Source: Acetobacter garciniae (GTDB lineage Bacteria > Pseudomonadota > Alphaproteobacteria > Acetobacterales > Acetobacteraceae). Taken from it: a DNA stretch of 64,000 bases. Shown piece by piece: positions 13,590 through 24,678 of this stretch. The notes under the pieces were generated by a model. It worked only from the letters and a program-made list of their open reading frames with translations, made no database searches and was not told the origin of the DNA. Both the position numbers and the translations under genes were made by a program. The first letter of the stretch is position 1. The number at the start of each line of letters is the position of its first letter. The DNA lies in assembly GCF_017377735.1 (NCBI RefSeq), contig NZ_JAFVMH010000010.1, forward strand, positions 31,303-95,302, written 5' to 3'.

Positions 13590-14551
13590 GTGCGGCAGGC
13601 GGCCTGCTCAACCAGCCAGTTGCACAGTTCGGGGTAGGGAATGCCGCAATAGGCCGCCTGTTCGGGCAGCAGCGATGTTGCGGTCATGCCCGGCTGGGTG
13701 TTGACCTCCAGCAGCACAAGCTGCGGGCTGTCGGGGTTTGTGTCGTCCAGCCTGAAATCCGCGCGGGACGCCCCGGCGCAGCCCAGCGCCTGATGGGCCG
13801 CTACAGCGACCTCCAATGCCTGCTGTGCGGCCTTGGGGTGGATCTGCGCAGGCAGGACATGGCGCGACCCGCCTGCCGCGTATTTGGCGGTATAGTCGTA
13901 AAAATGGCCATCCGCACTGGGGGTGATGTCGGTTATGGTCAGCGCGCGCGTGCCCATGACGCCCACCGTGATTTCACGCCCCGGAATAAAGCGTTCCACC
14001 AGCGCCTGCGTGCCGAATGTCCAGTCCCGCACGATGGCGGGGCGGGAATTGGAACCCGGGCGGATAATGGACACGCCCACGGACGAGCCCTCGCACACGG
14101 GTTTGATCACGTAAGGGGCGGGCAGGGGGTCTTTTTCCGCCAGTTCGGCAATGTCGATCACCCGGCCTTCGGCCACGGGCAGGCCGGCTGCCAGGAACAC
14201 GTTGCGGGCGGCGGCCTTGTTCATGGCAGTGGCCGAAGCCCGCACGCCCGAATGCGTGTAGGGAATGCCCATCCAGTCCAGCACGCCCTGGATGCAGCCA
14301 TCTTCGCCAAAACGCCCATGCAGCGCATTGAACACCACGTCGGGCTTTTGCGCCGCCAGGGCGGTGACCAGTTCGGCCAGATCGGCCCCCGGGTCCAGCG
14401 TGCTGACGGTATAGCCCAGGCTGGCCAGTGCCTCCCGCGCCCCCTTGCCAGAGGACAGGCTGACCTCCCGTTCGGAGGATATGCCGCCCATCAGCACGGT
14501 GATGCGCTTTGCCGGTGCCCTGGGGGTTTGCGGTAGGGTCGGGGCTGTCAT
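13586..14551 (-). CDS. ddl: D-alanine--D-alanine ligase
   Basis: ATP-grasp enzyme that makes the D-Ala-D-Ala dipeptide for peptidoglycan. The start at [10 protein letters not shown] is supported by an ATGA overlap with murB; an upstream in-frame ATG would lie within murB. The 321 aa contain the N-terminal VLMGGISSEREVSLSSG, the substrate loop CEGSSVGVSI, and the C-terminal magnesium and substrate region EVNTQPGMTATSLLPEQA. Cytosolic; its product is used by MurF, encoded nearby. Confidence 0.96.
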   Translation of the reverse strand: MTAPTLPQTPRAPAKRITVLMGGISSEREVSLSSGKGAREALASLGYTVSTLDPGADLAELVTALAAQKPDVVFNALHGRFGEDGCIQGVLDWMGIPYTHSGVRASATAMNKAAARNVFLAAGLPVAEGRVIDIAELAEKDPLPAPYVIKPVCEGSSVGVSIIRPGSNSRPAIVRDWTFGTQALVERFIPGREITVGVMGTRALTITDITPSADGHFYDYTAKYAAGGSRHVLPAQIHPKAAQQALEVAVAAHQALGCAGASRADFRLDDTNPDSPQLVLLEVNTQPGMTATSLLPEQAAYCGIPYPELCNWLVEQAACRT

Positions 14552-15534
14552 TGCGGCGTTGTCTCCATCCGGCCGAGCCGCTTGATTTCCCAATGCAGGC
14601 TTACGCCGGAATGCCGGGCCACACGCTCGCGCACCTCATCCCCCAGGCCTTCCAGGTCGGCGGCACTGGCCCCACCCAGATTGATAAGAAAATTGCAGTG
14701 TTTTTCGCTGACCTGCGCATCGCCCCGGCGCAGGCCACGGCAGCCCGCCGCATCGATCAACTCCCACGCCTTGCGTGTGCTGACGGATGCATCGGGGTTG
14801 CGGAAGGTGGAGCCCCCCGTGCGGGCGCGTACGGGCTGGGAGTCCTCGCGTGCGGTGCGGATACCCGCGATACGGCGCGCGATCTCCGCACGGTCGTCGG
14901 GGGTGGCGTGCAGGCGCGCACGCACCACCACAGCCCCTTCGGGCAGGCCGGAACGGCGGTAGCCAAAGCGCAGACCCGCGTTATCGAGGCGTAGCAGCGC
15001 GCCGTCGCGGGTAATGACCTCCGCCCAGTCCAGCACGGCGGCCATGTCCGAACCGTAAGCCCCCGCGTTCATGCGCACGGCCCCCCCGATGGAGCCGGGA
15101 ATGCCGGCCAGGAATTCCAGCCCCCCCAGCCCGGCCTGGGCCGCGTGTTCGGCGATCGTCGCGTCCAGGCAGGCGCTGCCCGCGACAATGCCATCGGCTT
15201 CGATGGTGATATCGGCAAAGCCCCGGGCCAGGCGGATGACAATGCCTTCCAGCCCGCCATCGCGGATGATCACGTTCGAACATGCCCCCAGCGTGGTCAC
15301 CGGCAGTTCGGGCGAAAGACGGCCGAGCACATAAGCCAGGTCCTGCGCGTCGGCTGGCTGGTAGAGCCATTCGGCAGCACCGCCCACCCTGAACCAGGTG
15401 CGGGCCCCCAGCGGGGCCTGTGGCGTCAGCCGCCCGCGGGCGGCGTCGAACGCGTGGCGCACCATGTCGCCCAGCACGGGGTCGCCTGCGATGGACACGT
15501 CATTGGCGGAAGTGCCCAGGACCGGATCGCTCAT
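14548..15534 (-). CDS. murB: UDP-N-acetylenolpyruvoylglucosamine reductase
   Basis: FAD enzyme that reduces enolpyruvyl-UDP-GlcNAc to UDP-MurNAc. The start at MSDPVLG follows from the ATGA overlap with murC. The 328 aa contain the FAD-binding region with [12 protein letters not shown], the [15 protein letters not shown] loop, and the C-terminal part GGSTFRNP with the catalytic Ser and a terminal Glu region. The layout fits the type without the extra loop of E. coli MurB. Operon position is the standard murC-murB-ddl. Confidence 0.96.
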   Translation of the reverse strand: MSDPVLGTSANDVSIAGDPVLGDMVRHAFDAARGRLTPQAPLGARTWFRVGGAAEWLYQPADAQDLAYVLGRLSPELPVTTLGACSNVIIRDGGLEGIVIRLARGFADITIEADGIVAGSACLDATIAEHAAQAGLGGLEFLAGIPGSIGGAVRMNAGAYGSDMAAVLDWAEVITRDGALLRLDNAGLRFGYRRSGLPEGAVVVRARLHATPDDRAEIARRIAGIRTAREDSQPVRARTGGSTFRNPDASVSTRKAWELIDAAGCRGLRRGDAQVSEKHCNFLINLGGASAADLEGLGDEVRERVARHSGVSLHWEIKRLGRMETTPQ

Positions 15535-16964
15535 GCCGCGCTGCCGCCCTTGTTCTGTGCCTTCAGGGCCGCAAGCTGTGCTGGCAGGGCCTGCGCCCAG
15601 TGGGTGATGGTTCCCGCCCCCAGGCACACCACATAGTCACCGGGCTTGGCGATGGCGTTGATCATTTCCGCCAGATGGTCCGGGCTGGACAGCGGGACGA
15701 CCGAACGGTGCCCGCGTTCGCGCAGGCCTTCGATCAGCTTGTCGCGGCTGGCTTCGGGCAGGGGGTCTTCCCCCGCCGCGTAGACATCGCTCACGATCAC
15801 GGTGTCCGCATCGTTCATGCAGGCGCAGAAATCAGAGAACAGCATTTTCAGGCGCGAATAGCGGTGCGGCTGCATGACGGCAATGACATGGTTCGCACCG
15901 GCCTGCCGCGCGGCCTTGAGCACGGCGGCAATTTCGACCGGGTGGTGGCCGTAATCGTCGATCACGGTAATGCCCGCGGTCTCGCCCGTGCGGGTGAAGC
16001 GGCGCTTCACGCCCCGGAAACTGGCCAGGCCCGAACGGATGACATCGTCGCTGATATCCATCTCGGTCGCCACCGCAATGGCGGCCAGGGCGTTCTGCAC
16101 GTTGTGCGAGCCCAGCATGGGCAGGCGGAACGGCCCGGCCTTGCGGGTGCGGCGCGTCACGCGGTCGGTCAGCGTGACTTCGAACGTGGCCCCCAGCTTG
16201 TCGGTTATCACCTTTTCGGCCCGCACATCGGCCTGGGGCGAAAATCCGTAAGTGACGATCCGGTGGTCGGACAGGCGCGGGATCATCTGCTGCACGGAAG
16301 GATGGTCGATGCACAGCACCGCAAAGCCGTAGAACGGCACGTTGGAGACGAACTGGTCGTACCCCGCTTCCATCGCCTCGGCCGTGCCCCAGTGGTCCAG
16401 ATGTTCGGGGTCCATGTTGGTGACCACGGAAATGACCGAGGGCAGGCGCAGGAACGACCCGTCGCTTTCATCGGCCTCCACCACCATCCAGTCGCCCTTG
16501 CCCATGCGGGTGTTGGTGCCATAGGCCTCGATAATGCCGCCGTTGATCACGGTGGGGTCCAGCTTGGCGGCTTCGAGCACGGCTGCCACAAGGCTTGTGG
16601 TCGTGGTCTTGCCATGTGTGCCGCCCACGGCCACCGCCCAGCGCAGGCGCATAAGCTCGGCCAGCATTTCCGCCCGGCGCACGACCGGAATCAGCCGCGC
16701 GCGGGCGGCCACAACCTCGGGGTTGTCGCGCTTGACGGCGGTGGAGATCACCACCACCTGCGCACTGCCCAGATTGTCGGCGTTGTGGCCGATCGTGACC
16801 GGAATACCCGCCGCGCGCAGGCGCTTGACATTGGCACTTTCGGCAATGTCCGTGCCCTGCACGCTGTAGCCCAGAAGGTGCAGCACCTCCGCGATGCCGG
16901 ACATGCCGATCCCGCCGATCCCGACGAAATGAATGGTTCCGATGGAAAGAGGGAGGGCTCTCAT
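15531..16964 (-). CDS. murC: UDP-N-acetylmuramate--L-alanine ligase
   Basis: Adds L-Ala to UDP-MurNAc. The start at [18 protein letters not shown] gives the family's usual N-terminus and an ATGA overlap with murG. In 477 aa the Rossmann motif [15 protein letters not shown], the ATP-binding [18 protein letters not shown], the central domain motif around [13 protein letters not shown], and the C-terminal [16 protein letters not shown] are all present. Cytosolic step one of the Mur ligase series encoded in this operon. Confidence 0.97.
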   Translation of the reverse strand: MRALPLSIGTIHFVGIGGIGMSGIAEVLHLLGYSVQGTDIAESANVKRLRAAGIPVTIGHNADNLGSAQVVVISTAVKRDNPEVVAARARLIPVVRRAEMLAELMRLRWAVAVGGTHGKTTTTSLVAAVLEAAKLDPTVINGGIIEAYGTNTRMGKGDWMVVEADESDGSFLRLPSVISVVTNMDPEHLDHWGTAEAMEAGYDQFVSNVPFYGFAVLCIDHPSVQQMIPRLSDHRIVTYGFSPQADVRAEKVITDKLGATFEVTLTDRVTRRTRKAGPFRLPMLGSHNVQNALAAIAVATEMDISDDVIRSGLASFRGVKRRFTRTGETAGITVIDDYGHHPVEIAAVLKAARQAGANHVIAVMQPHRYSRLKMLFSDFCACMNDADTVIVSDVYAAGEDPLPEASRDKLIEGLRERGHRSVVPLSSPDHLAEMINAIAKPGDYVVCLGAGTITHWAQALPAQLAALKAQNKGGSAA

Positions 16965-18106
16965 GGGCGTGTCTTCTCCCCGCTGGAGGCTGGGTGAGCA
17001 GGAAATGGAAAAAACTGGAGGCATTCTTCTACTACATTGGCGAGGTTCTGGGCGGCATCCGGGCGGGCCAGGCTGGCCGCACCCTGGGCTGCGCGGGCAA
17101 GTTCGTCCGGGGCGTGGAACAGGTCCGCAAGATGGGCGGCAAGGGTGGTGGGCGTAAAGTCGGGCTGGCGGATCATCCAGCCCGCCCCCACCTCGGTTAT
17201 GGCGCGGGCGTTTTCGGTCTGCTCGTCGCTTGCGGCAATGGGCAGGGGCACCAGAATGCTCGGGCGCCCGGCGGTGGTGATTTCCGCAACCGAGGATCCG
17301 CCCGCCCGGCCAATGACCAGATGGGCCGCGCGCAGCAGATCGGGCACGTCATCCAGAAAGGGTTCGACACGTGCGGCAATGCCCGTCTGGGCGTAGGCGG
17401 TGCGCACGCCCTGCACATCGTCCGCGCGGGCCTGCTGCGTTACGTTCAGGCGGGTTCTGATATCGTCGGGCAGGCGGGCAAGGGCTGCGGGCACCACCTG
17501 GGAGAACACGCGCGCCCCCAGCGATCCACCCCAGACCAGCAGGTTGATCCGCTCGCCCGGGGGCTGCCAGGGCTCACCCGCCAGGGCGGCAATGGCCGGG
17601 CGCACGGGCATGCCGGTCAGCACCGTGGGCGAACCGATGGGCAGCTTGGCAACGGTGGGGAAGGAGGTGGCGATCGCATCGGCAAAGCGGGCCAGCACGG
17701 CGTTGGCCCGGCCCAGCACGGCGTTGCCTTCATGGATGATCAGGCGGGGGTGGGCACGCCCGAGCATGCGCGCGCCCAGAAGCGGTGCGACGGAAGGATA
17801 GCCGCCAAAGCCCACCACCGCATCAGGGCGGATATCGCGCAGGATGGTCCGGGCCCTGCATGCGCTGCGCAGCAGGGTCAGCCCCGCGCGGATGGCCCGC
17901 ACCGGCCCGCGCCCGGCAACGCCCGCACCGGGCAGCACATATTGCGCCCCTTGCGCGAACACGCCGCTTGCGCGCTTGCCTGCGCGTTCGTCGGTCATCA
18001 GGATCAGCGTATGCCCACGGGCCGCCAGTATCCCGGCCAGGGCCTCGGCCGGGAAGAAATGCCCCCCCGTGCCGCCAGCCGCGATAACAATGGTACAGGG
18101 CCTCAT
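16961..18106 (-). CDS. murG: Undecaprenyldiphospho-muramoylpentapeptide GlcNAc transferase
   Basis: Makes lipid II from lipid I at the inner face of the membrane. The 381 aa show a GT-B fold: the N-terminal glycine loop [17 protein letters not shown], a second G loop [10 protein letters not shown] and the UDP-GlcNAc site [21 protein letters not shown] with [14 protein letters not shown]. Its ATG overlaps the ftsW stop by 4 bases, so flippase and transferase genes are coupled. The C-terminus is a few residues longer than usual. Confidence 0.96.
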   Translation of the reverse strand: MRPCTIVIAAGGTGGHFFPAEALAGILAARGHTLILMTDERAGKRASGVFAQGAQYVLPGAGVAGRGPVRAIRAGLTLLRSACRARTILRDIRPDAVVGFGGYPSVAPLLGARMLGRAHPRLIIHEGNAVLGRANAVLARFADAIATSFPTVAKLPIGSPTVLTGMPVRPAIAALAGEPWQPPGERINLLVWGGSLGARVFSQVVPAALARLPDDIRTRLNVTQQARADDVQGVRTAYAQTGIAARVEPFLDDVPDLLRAAHLVIGRAGGSSVAEITTAGRPSILVPLPIAASDEQTENARAITEVGAGWMIRQPDFTPTTLAAHLADLFHAPDELARAAQGAASLARPDAAQNLANVVEECLQFFPFPAHPASSGEKTRP

Positions 18107-19266
18107 ACTGACCGCCAGTGTCTGAGGGTGGTGACAAAACCGCTGCCTGCCCGCGCGCCACCCGGTTGCTGCCGCGTGAGGGCAAGCACCATGCCAATGG
18201 CCAGCGCCACCGACATGGCGGAAGACCCACCGTAGGAGATGAATGGCAGTGTCATGCCCTTGGTGGGGATAAGATGCAAGCTCGATGCCATGTTGACGAA
18301 CGCCTGAAGGCCGAAACCCGTGACCAGCCCCGTGGTGGAAATGACCACGAAGGGATCGTCCTCGCGGATCAGGCGCAGCAGGGTACGCACGACGATAATG
18401 CCGAACACGGTAATGATCAGCGCGCAGATGACAAGCCCGTATTCCTCCCCCGCCACGGCGAACACGAAATCCGCATGGGCGTCGGGCAGGAGATCCTTCA
18501 CGCGGCCTTCCCCCGGGCCGCGCCCAAGCAGCCCGCCATTGCCGAAGGCGCGCAGGGCGGTGTCGATCTGGTAATGGTCGCCCACATCGGGGTGGAGAAA
18601 GCGCTCAACGCGGGAACGCACATGCGGGAAGATGAAAAACGCCCCCACACCCGCGCCGATCATGCCCGCAAAGCCCATGCCCACCAGGATCAGGTTCAGC
18701 CCGTTCACGAAAAGCTGGGTCAGGAACACGGCGGTAATGACCGTCAGCATGCCGATATCGGGCTGGGACTTGAGCAGAAGCACAATCACCCCGAACAGGA
18801 TGAAGCTGACCAGCATGCCCGGCAGCATGCCCGCCACCCGCCGCTGCGTCAGCAGCCAGCCGGTGACCACGGCAAAGCAGGGCTTGAGGAATTCCGATGG
18901 CTGGAGCGACATCATCGGCAGGGCGATCCAGCGTCGTGCGCCCTTGATCTCGATACCGTGGACAAGGGTCAGGGCCGTGGCCCCCAGCATGAGTGCCCCC
19001 CCCACAAGCGAGAGGCGCAGCACCGCCCGGCGCGACAGCATGGAAACACTGACCACGATCAGCCCGGCAATGGTCAGGAACGCGACCTGCTTGAAAATGA
19101 ACATGTTGCGCGATGCACCGATACGCACGGCAACGGCGGGGCTTGCCGCCAGCATCAGGATATAGCCGAAGCCGATCAGGATGAAGGTGCAGACAAGGGT
19201 CGTGCGGTCTACATGCCGCCACCAGCGGCCAAACGGCGAGTCATCGGTGCGGGAAGAACCGGCCAT
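18103..19266 (-). CDS. ftsW: SEDS peptidoglycan glycosyltransferase FtsW
   Basis: Polytopic division protein that polymerises lipid II with FtsI. The 387 aa have about ten hydrophobic segments, the SEDS motifs GARRWIALPMMSLQPSEF and FISYGGSSAMSVALAIGMVLAL, and a periplasmic loop with LPDAHADFVFAVAGEE containing the catalytic Asp/Glu region. It lies 3 bases after murD and overlaps murG. Confidence 0.96.
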   Translation of the reverse strand: MAGSSRTDDSPFGRWWRHVDRTTLVCTFILIGFGYILMLAASPAVAVRIGASRNMFIFKQVAFLTIAGLIVVSVSMLSRRAVLRLSLVGGALMLGATALTLVHGIEIKGARRWIALPMMSLQPSEFLKPCFAVVTGWLLTQRRVAGMLPGMLVSFILFGVIVLLLKSQPDIGMLTVITAVFLTQLFVNGLNLILVGMGFAGMIGAGVGAFFIFPHVRSRVERFLHPDVGDHYQIDTALRAFGNGGLLGRGPGEGRVKDLLPDAHADFVFAVAGEEYGLVICALIITVFGIIVVRTLLRLIREDDPFVVISTTGLVTGFGLQAFVNMASSLHLIPTKGMTLPFISYGGSSAMSVALAIGMVLALTRQQPGGARAGSGFVTTLRHWRSV

Positions 19267-19269
19267 GGG

Positions 19270-20682
19270 TCACGCTCCTGTTGCGTCCGTATGCTGCGCG
19301 CAGACCCCCTTGGCCAGTTGCGCGAAACGTGCCCCGCGTGCCTCGAACCCCGCAAACTGGTCGAAGCTCGCGCAGGCGGGGGAAAGCAGTACTACCGGCA
19401 CCCTGGCCTCGCACGCCAGGGTATAGGCCGCGGGCACCGCGTTCTCCAGCGTTTCCGACACGGTGTAGGCCACGCCGTGCTCATCCAGCGTGGCGCCCAG
19501 CACGGCCGCGTCCCGCCCGATCAGGTAAGCATGGACAATACGCCCGAAATAGGGTGCCAAGGTGGCAATGCCGCCCGCTTTGGCCATGCCACCGGCAATC
19601 CAGACCAGCCGGTCGTAACAGCTCAGGGCGCGGGACGCGGCATCGGCATTGGTGGCCTTGCTGTCATCGATGAAGGTCACGCCCGTGCATTCGGCCACGC
19701 GCTGCTGGCGGTGCGGCAGGCCGGGGAAGGACAGCACACCCTGTGCCGCAGCCGCCGCGGCAACGCCCAGGAAATGCGCCATGGCCAGGGCGGCGGCGGC
19801 GTTCTGGGCGTTATGCGCGCCGGGCAGGGTGGGGCCGAGGGGGGCCACCGTCGCGCCATCGTGCCAGATCGCGCCATCCTTCCCGTAATAGGAACATGCG
19901 GGGTCTGAGCCCGAAATGCTCTCGCACCGGGCCGGGCCCCTGGCCAATGTCGTGGCCAGTTGGGCGCATAGCGGATCATCCACCCCGATCACGGCATGGT
20001 CCAGCGCACTCTGGCGGGCAAAGATCTCGCACTTGGCGCGGGTATAGCCCGCCATGTCGCCGTGGCGGTCGAGATGGTCCGGCGTCAGGTTCAGAAGGCA
20101 GGCGGTGTCGAAGCGCAGGGTGAGCAGGCGTTCGAGCATGTAGGACGACATTTCCAGCACATACACGCCGTCATCGGGCAGGAGCGGCAGGCTGAGTGCT
20201 GCGGGGCCAAGATTGCCGCCCGCTGCGACAGGCACCCCGGCACCCGACAGGATATGGGCCAGCAGGGCCGTGGTGGTGGACTTGCCGTTGGTGCCCGTAA
20301 TCCCCGCGAAACGCGCCTTGCTGCCCGCCATGCGCACGGCCTGGTACAACAGTTCGGCGTCACTGAGTATGGGAATGCCCGCGTCGCGCGCCATCAGCGC
20401 GATCGGGTGCGGGGTGGGCAGGACATGCGCGATGCCGGGGGACAGGATCAGCGCATCGAACCCCTCCAGCGTATCGAAGGGCCATAGCGCGATATCTCCC
20501 CCGTCATGGCGGGAACGGGCGATATGTTCGGCCAGGGCGTGGCGCGCGGCTTCCCCGTCGTCCCAGGCCTGCACGCTGGCCCCGCAGGCTGCCAGGGTGC
20601 GCACGGCGGGCAGGCCGTTGCGGCCCAGGCCGAACACCGCAAAGCGCTTGCCCGCGAACAGGGTAGGGGGGAAGGCGGTCAT
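19270..20682 (-). CDS. murD: UDP-N-acetylmuramoylalanine--D-glutamate ligase
   Basis: Adds D-Glu to UDP-MurNAc-L-Ala. The start [18 protein letters not shown] is supported by a 4-base overlap with mraY. The 470 aa contain the N-terminal Rossmann segment [13 protein letters not shown], the ATP loop [18 protein letters not shown], and the substrate and metal motif [17 protein letters not shown]. The C-terminal domain includes [19 protein letters not shown]. All key positions appear intact. Confidence 0.97.
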   Translation of the reverse strand: MTAFPPTLFAGKRFAVFGLGRNGLPAVRTLAACGASVQAWDDGEAARHALAEHIARSRHDGGDIALWPFDTLEGFDALILSPGIAHVLPTPHPIALMARDAGIPILSDAELLYQAVRMAGSKARFAGITGTNGKSTTTALLAHILSGAGVPVAAGGNLGPAALSLPLLPDDGVYVLEMSSYMLERLLTLRFDTACLLNLTPDHLDRHGDMAGYTRAKCEIFARQSALDHAVIGVDDPLCAQLATTLARGPARCESISGSDPACSYYGKDGAIWHDGATVAPLGPTLPGAHNAQNAAAALAMAHFLGVAAAAAAQGVLSFPGLPHRQQRVAECTGVTFIDDSKATNADAASRALSCYDRLVWIAGGMAKAGGIATLAPYFGRIVHAYLIGRDAAVLGATLDEHGVAYTVSETLENAVPAAYTLACEARVPVVLLSPACASFDQFAGFEARGARFAQLAKGVCAQHTDATGA

Positions 20683-21773
20683 CGCAGTTTCAGTGTCGCC
20701 AGGCCGCACATGCCCAGCACGATGGAGATGATCCAGAACCGCACGACGATCTTGGGCTCGGCCCAGCCTTTTTTCTCGAAATGGTGGTGGACCGGGGCCA
20801 TCAGGAATACCCGCCGCCCGGTGCGCTTATACCAAGACACCTGGATGATGACCGAAAGTGTCTCCACCACGAACAGCCCGCCGACAATGCACAGGACCAG
20901 TTCGTGCTTGATGGCCACGGCCAGCGAGCCCAGGGCCCCACCCAGCGAAAGCGAGCCCGTATCCCCCATGAAGACCGAGGCCGGGGGCGCGTTGAACCAC
21001 AAAAACCCCAGCCCGGCCCCCACAAGGGCGGCGCAGAACACCGCAAGTTCCCCCGTGCCGGGCACGGCATGCACCTGCAAATAGTCCGCAAAGACGTGGT
21101 TGCCCACCAGATAGGACAGGATGGCGAAGACAAGGGCTGCGATAATGACCGGCCCGATGGCCAGCCCGTCCAGACCGTCGGTAAAGTTCACGGCGTTGCC
21201 GAAGCCGGTAATGACGATCATGGCGAAGGCGGGGAACACAATGCCCAGCGGCAGCAGCAGGTCCTTGGCGAAGGGAAAGGCCAATTGGTTGGCAAGGTCG
21301 GGCGGCATCATGGACTGGAGCCAAACGCCACAGACCAGAGAAATGGCGAATTCCCCCCCCAGCCGGGCGCGCTTGGAAAGCCCGTCCGTATTGCGCCGGG
21401 CCAGCTTGCGGTAATCATCCATGAAGCCGATGGCGCCAAAGCCCAGCGTGGTCAGCCACACCGCCCACACAAACCCGTTCTGCAAATCGCCCCATAGCAG
21501 CATGGACACGCTCAGCGCGATCAGGATCAGCACGCCGCCCATGGTGGGGGTTCCGGCTTTTTCCAGAAGGTGGCGTTCGGGCCCGAGCGCGCGAATGGGC
21601 TGGCCGCCGCGCTGAATCTGGCGCAGCCGGGCAATGAAGGGCCTGCCCAGCAGCAGGCTGAGGCCGAGTGCCGTCAGGCACGCGCAACCCGCACGAAAGG
21701 AGATATAGCGCAGCAGGTTCAGCAGCGTGACATGCCCGCCATGGACTGCATCGGACGCAAGCAGGTACAGCAT
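20679..21773 (-). CDS. mraY: Phospho-N-acetylmuramoyl-pentapeptide transferase
   Basis: Membrane enzyme that makes lipid I by moving phospho-MurNAc-pentapeptide to undecaprenyl phosphate. The start [12 protein letters not shown] is chosen because its ATG shares one base with the murF stop (TGATG) and gives the usual N-terminus; upstream codons lie within murF. The 364 aa have ten membrane segments, the magnesium motif [31 protein letters not shown] and the C-terminal [14 protein letters not shown]. Standard length. Confidence 0.97.
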   Translation of the reverse strand: MLYLLASDAVHGGHVTLLNLLRYISFRAGCACLTALGLSLLLGRPFIARLRQIQRGGQPIRALGPERHLLEKAGTPTMGGVLILIALSVSMLLWGDLQNGFVWAVWLTTLGFGAIGFMDDYRKLARRNTDGLSKRARLGGEFAISLVCGVWLQSMMPPDLANQLAFPFAKDLLLPLGIVFPAFAMIVITGFGNAVNFTDGLDGLAIGPVIIAALVFAILSYLVGNHVFADYLQVHAVPGTGELAVFCAALVGAGLGFLWFNAPPASVFMGDTGSLSLGGALGSLAVAIKHELVLCIVGGLFVVETLSVIIQVSWYKRTGRRVFLMAPVHHHFEKKGWAEPKIVVRFWIISIVLGMCGLATLKLR

Positions 21774-23194
21774 CAGCCCTCTCCCATCGGGCCAAGGGCT
21801 TGAAGTGCGTCGATCACGTCGCGCATGCGGCTGCCAAGGCTGCCTTTGACCACAATGGCGTCTCCTTTCCTGATAGCCGCGCACAGATCGGGGGCAAGGG
21901 CGGCGGCAGTAGGGGCCCAGACACCCCGCCGTTCGGGTGGAAGGGCCTCGAAAAGGGTTTTCATATGGGGTCCGCAGCAAAAAACAAGGTCGGCTGACAT
22001 GGCGGCCGGTTCGGCCAGTGCGCCATGCTCCGTGGTTGAAAAATCGCCCAGTTCACGCATGTCGCCCAGAACGGCAATGCGGCGGCTGGCCGGAATGTGG
22101 CGTAGCACGTCCAGCGCCGCCCGCACAGAAGCGGCAGACGCATTGTAGCTTTCATCCAGCAGGGTGACATCGCCCCCCGCGATCCGTGTCAGCGCCCCAC
22201 GCCCCCTGCCGGGCTGGAACGCGGCAAGGGCCGCCGCTGCGGTCTGCGTGTTCGCACCCAGGGCTGCACAGGCCGCCAGGGCCGCCACGGCGTTGCGCAC
22301 CAGGTGCAGGCCCGGTGCCCCCAGATGCACATCAAGCGTTTCCTCCACCTTCGGGCCCGTAAAGACAACGGTAAAGTCCGAGCCATCGGCCCCTGTGTGC
22401 AGGTGCGTGAAATGCACCGTGCTTTCGGGGCGTGCGCCCACGGGCCACAGCACGGCCCCGGCCTTCTGCGCGGTATCGGCCAGAATATCGGGCCCATGCG
22501 CGTCATCGGGGATAATGGCGATACCGCCCTGGGCCAGCGCGGTCATGAGGGAGGCTTTCTCCGCCGCAATGGCGTCCAGGCTGCCCATATGGCCCAGATG
22601 GGCCGAACCGATGGTGGTAATGACCGCGACATCGGGGCGTACCATGCGGGCCAGGGGCAGGATTTCGCCCGGGTGGTTCATGCCGATCTCGCTGATGCAG
22701 AAAGCCGCATCGCGCGGCAGCCGCGCCAGTGTCAGCGGCACCCCCCAATGGTTGTTGTAGGAGGCTTCGGCCGCATGGGTCGGGCCGGTGGCCTGCAGGC
22801 ACAGCCGCAGCATGTCCTTGGTGGTGGTCTTGCCCACGCTGCCGGTAATGGCCGCCACCTTGCCCGTAAAACGCGCGCGTGCCGCCACGGCAAGGTCCTG
22901 CAACCCCACCATGGTGTCGCCCACCAGCAGGATACGCCCGTCGCGCAGGCTGCCGCCGTCATGCGCCATGACGGCGGCGGCTCCCTTCTCCAGTGCCGTG
23001 GCGATATGGGCATGGCCGTCGCTGCTATCGCCCTTAAGGGCAATGAACAGGTCGCCCGGGCGCAGCGTGCGGGTGTCGATGGAAATACCCGTGATATCCG
23101 CGTGCCCGCCATCCCTGAACCGGTCGACCTGGCGGCCCATGAAACGCCCGCCGGTGGCCGCCTGCAATGCGTCGCGGGTCCATAAAACGCTCAT
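21773..23194 (-). CDS. murF: UDP-MurNAc-tripeptide--D-Ala-D-Ala ligase
   Basis: Attaches D-Ala-D-Ala to the tripeptide. The 473 aa have the N-terminal MurF domain ([22 protein letters not shown]), the ATP loop [33 protein letters not shown] and the C-terminal [18 protein letters not shown]. Its ATG overlaps the murE stop (ATGA), and it ends in a one-base overlap with mraY. Confidence 0.96.
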   Translation of the reverse strand: MSVLWTRDALQAATGGRFMGRQVDRFRDGGHADITGISIDTRTLRPGDLFIALKGDSSDGHAHIATALEKGAAAVMAHDGGSLRDGRILLVGDTMVGLQDLAVAARARFTGKVAAITGSVGKTTTKDMLRLCLQATGPTHAAEASYNNHWGVPLTLARLPRDAAFCISEIGMNHPGEILPLARMVRPDVAVITTIGSAHLGHMGSLDAIAAEKASLMTALAQGGIAIIPDDAHGPDILADTAQKAGAVLWPVGARPESTVHFTHLHTGADGSDFTVVFTGPKVEETLDVHLGAPGLHLVRNAVAALAACAALGANTQTAAAALAAFQPGRGRGALTRIAGGDVTLLDESYNASAASVRAALDVLRHIPASRRIAVLGDMRELGDFSTTEHGALAEPAAMSADLVFCCGPHMKTLFEALPPERRGVWAPTAAALAPDLCAAIRKGDAIVVKGSLGSRMRDVIDALQALGPMGEG

Positions 23195-24678
23195 GCCTGC
23201 CCCACCAGTGTCCTGATCACCTCGACATCGTCGAACGGCAGGGTTTCGGTGCCGATCACCTGCCCCTGCTCATGCCCCTTGCCCGCGACCACCAGCACGT
23301 CATCCGGCCCCAGAAGGGACAGGGCTTCGGCAATGGCGGTGCGCCGGTCGGCTATTTCCAGTGCGCTGGGGGCACCCGCCCAGATATCCGCCCGGATGGC
23401 GGCGGGGTTTTCCGAACGGGGGTTGTCGTCGGTAATAATGGCGATATCCGCCCCGCGCAGCGCTTCCTGCCCCATGAGCGGTCGCTTGCCCCTGTCGCGG
23501 TCGCCCCCCGCGCCGAACACCACCACCAGCTTGCCGCGCGCATGCGGGCGCAGGGATGCCAGAAGCCGGGCCAGCGCATCGGGCGTGTGGGCGTAATCGA
23601 CATAGGCGCAGGCCCCCCCGGGCAGGACTGCGGCCCGTTCCATGCGGCCGCGCACGCCCTGGAGCACGGGCAGCAGGCCCAGGATCGCGGGCAGGTCGGC
23701 CTCATCTTCTGCTGCAAGGCAGGCGGCCAGCAGGGCGTTGTCCGCCTGGAAACGCCCCGGCAGCGAAAGCGATACGTTCAGCAGGCTGCCATTGCATTCC
23801 ACACTCAGTTCCTGGCCCACCGGCAGGGCGCGCTGGCCCACAAGCCGCAGCGTGGTGCCATTTTCGCCCACAAGGCGCAGCCGGAGCCCGCGCGCACGGG
23901 CTATGTCCTTTATGGCTTCCAGTGTGGTGGGGTCCATATCCGCATTGGCTACTGCCACCGCCCCTTCGGGCAGGAGGGTGCGGAACAGGTCCAGCTTGGC
24001 CTGTCGGTAAGCATCCACCGTGCCGTGATAGTCCAGATGGTCGCGTGTCAGGTTGGTGAAGGCCGCAGCCTTCAGCGCCAGCCCGTCCAGGCGTTCCTGC
24101 GCGATCCCGTGGGAGGACGCTTCGAGTGCCACATGGTGCACGCCCAGCCGTTCCAGTGCTGCAAGCCCGTTGGCCAGGGCTACCGGGTCAGGCGTGGTCA
24201 GGTGCGGCATGGCGATGGACGCCGCACCGGGGCCCATGTCTTCCAGCCCGGTCAGGCCCAGCGTGCCGATCGCCGCAGCCTTGCGGCCCTGCATGGTCCA
24301 GATCTGGCGCACGAAATCGGTCGTGCTGGTCTTGCCATTGGTGCCCGTGACCGCGACCAGGCAGGGCGGCTGCGGCCCGGCCAGGCTTGCCGCCATCACG
24401 GCCAGGGCATGGCGGGGTCGTGCCGCCAGAACAAGCGGGCGGGCGGGCACGCCCTGCGGCCATTGCGTGCCAAGGGGGGCCAGAATGGCGACAGCCCCAT
24501 GCTCCACCGCCTGTGCGATATAGTCGCGGCCGTCCATTTTCACGCCCGGCAGGGCCGCGAACAGCGTGCCGGGGCGAACGGTCCGGCTATCCGCGGTTAT
24601 GGCGTCTATAGATGTATCGTCCTGCCCGGATATCGGCAGGCCAGCCGCAAGCAACAGACTGGAAAGCGGCAGGCTCAT
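23191..24678 (-). CDS. murE: UDP-MurNAc-L-Ala-D-Glu--2,6-diaminopimelate ligase
   Basis: Adds meso-diaminopimelate to the peptide stem. The start MSLPLSSLLLAAG comes from the 4-base overlap with ftsI; the open frame runs further upstream but inside ftsI. The 495 aa include AVTGTNGKTSTTDFVRQ for ATP, the carbamylated-Lys region and the DNPR motif (TDDNPRSENPAAI), which is the mark of meso-DAP rather than Lys specificity. So the wall is DAP-type. Confidence 0.96.
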   Translation of the reverse strand: MSLPLSSLLLAAGLPISGQDDTSIDAITADSRTVRPGTLFAALPGVKMDGRDYIAQAVEHGAVAILAPLGTQWPQGVPARPLVLAARPRHALAVMAASLAGPQPPCLVAVTGTNGKTSTTDFVRQIWTMQGRKAAAIGTLGLTGLEDMGPGAASIAMPHLTTPDPVALANGLAALERLGVHHVALEASSHGIAQERLDGLALKAAAFTNLTRDHLDYHGTVDAYRQAKLDLFRTLLPEGAVAVANADMDPTTLEAIKDIARARGLRLRLVGENGTTLRLVGQRALPVGQELSVECNGSLLNVSLSLPGRFQADNALLAACLAAEDEADLPAILGLLPVLQGVRGRMERAAVLPGGACAYVDYAHTPDALARLLASLRPHARGKLVVVFGAGGDRDRGKRPLMGQEALRGADIAIITDDNPRSENPAAIRADIWAGAPSALEIADRRTAIAEALSLLGPDDVLVVAGKGHEQGQVIGTETLPFDDVEVIRTLVGQA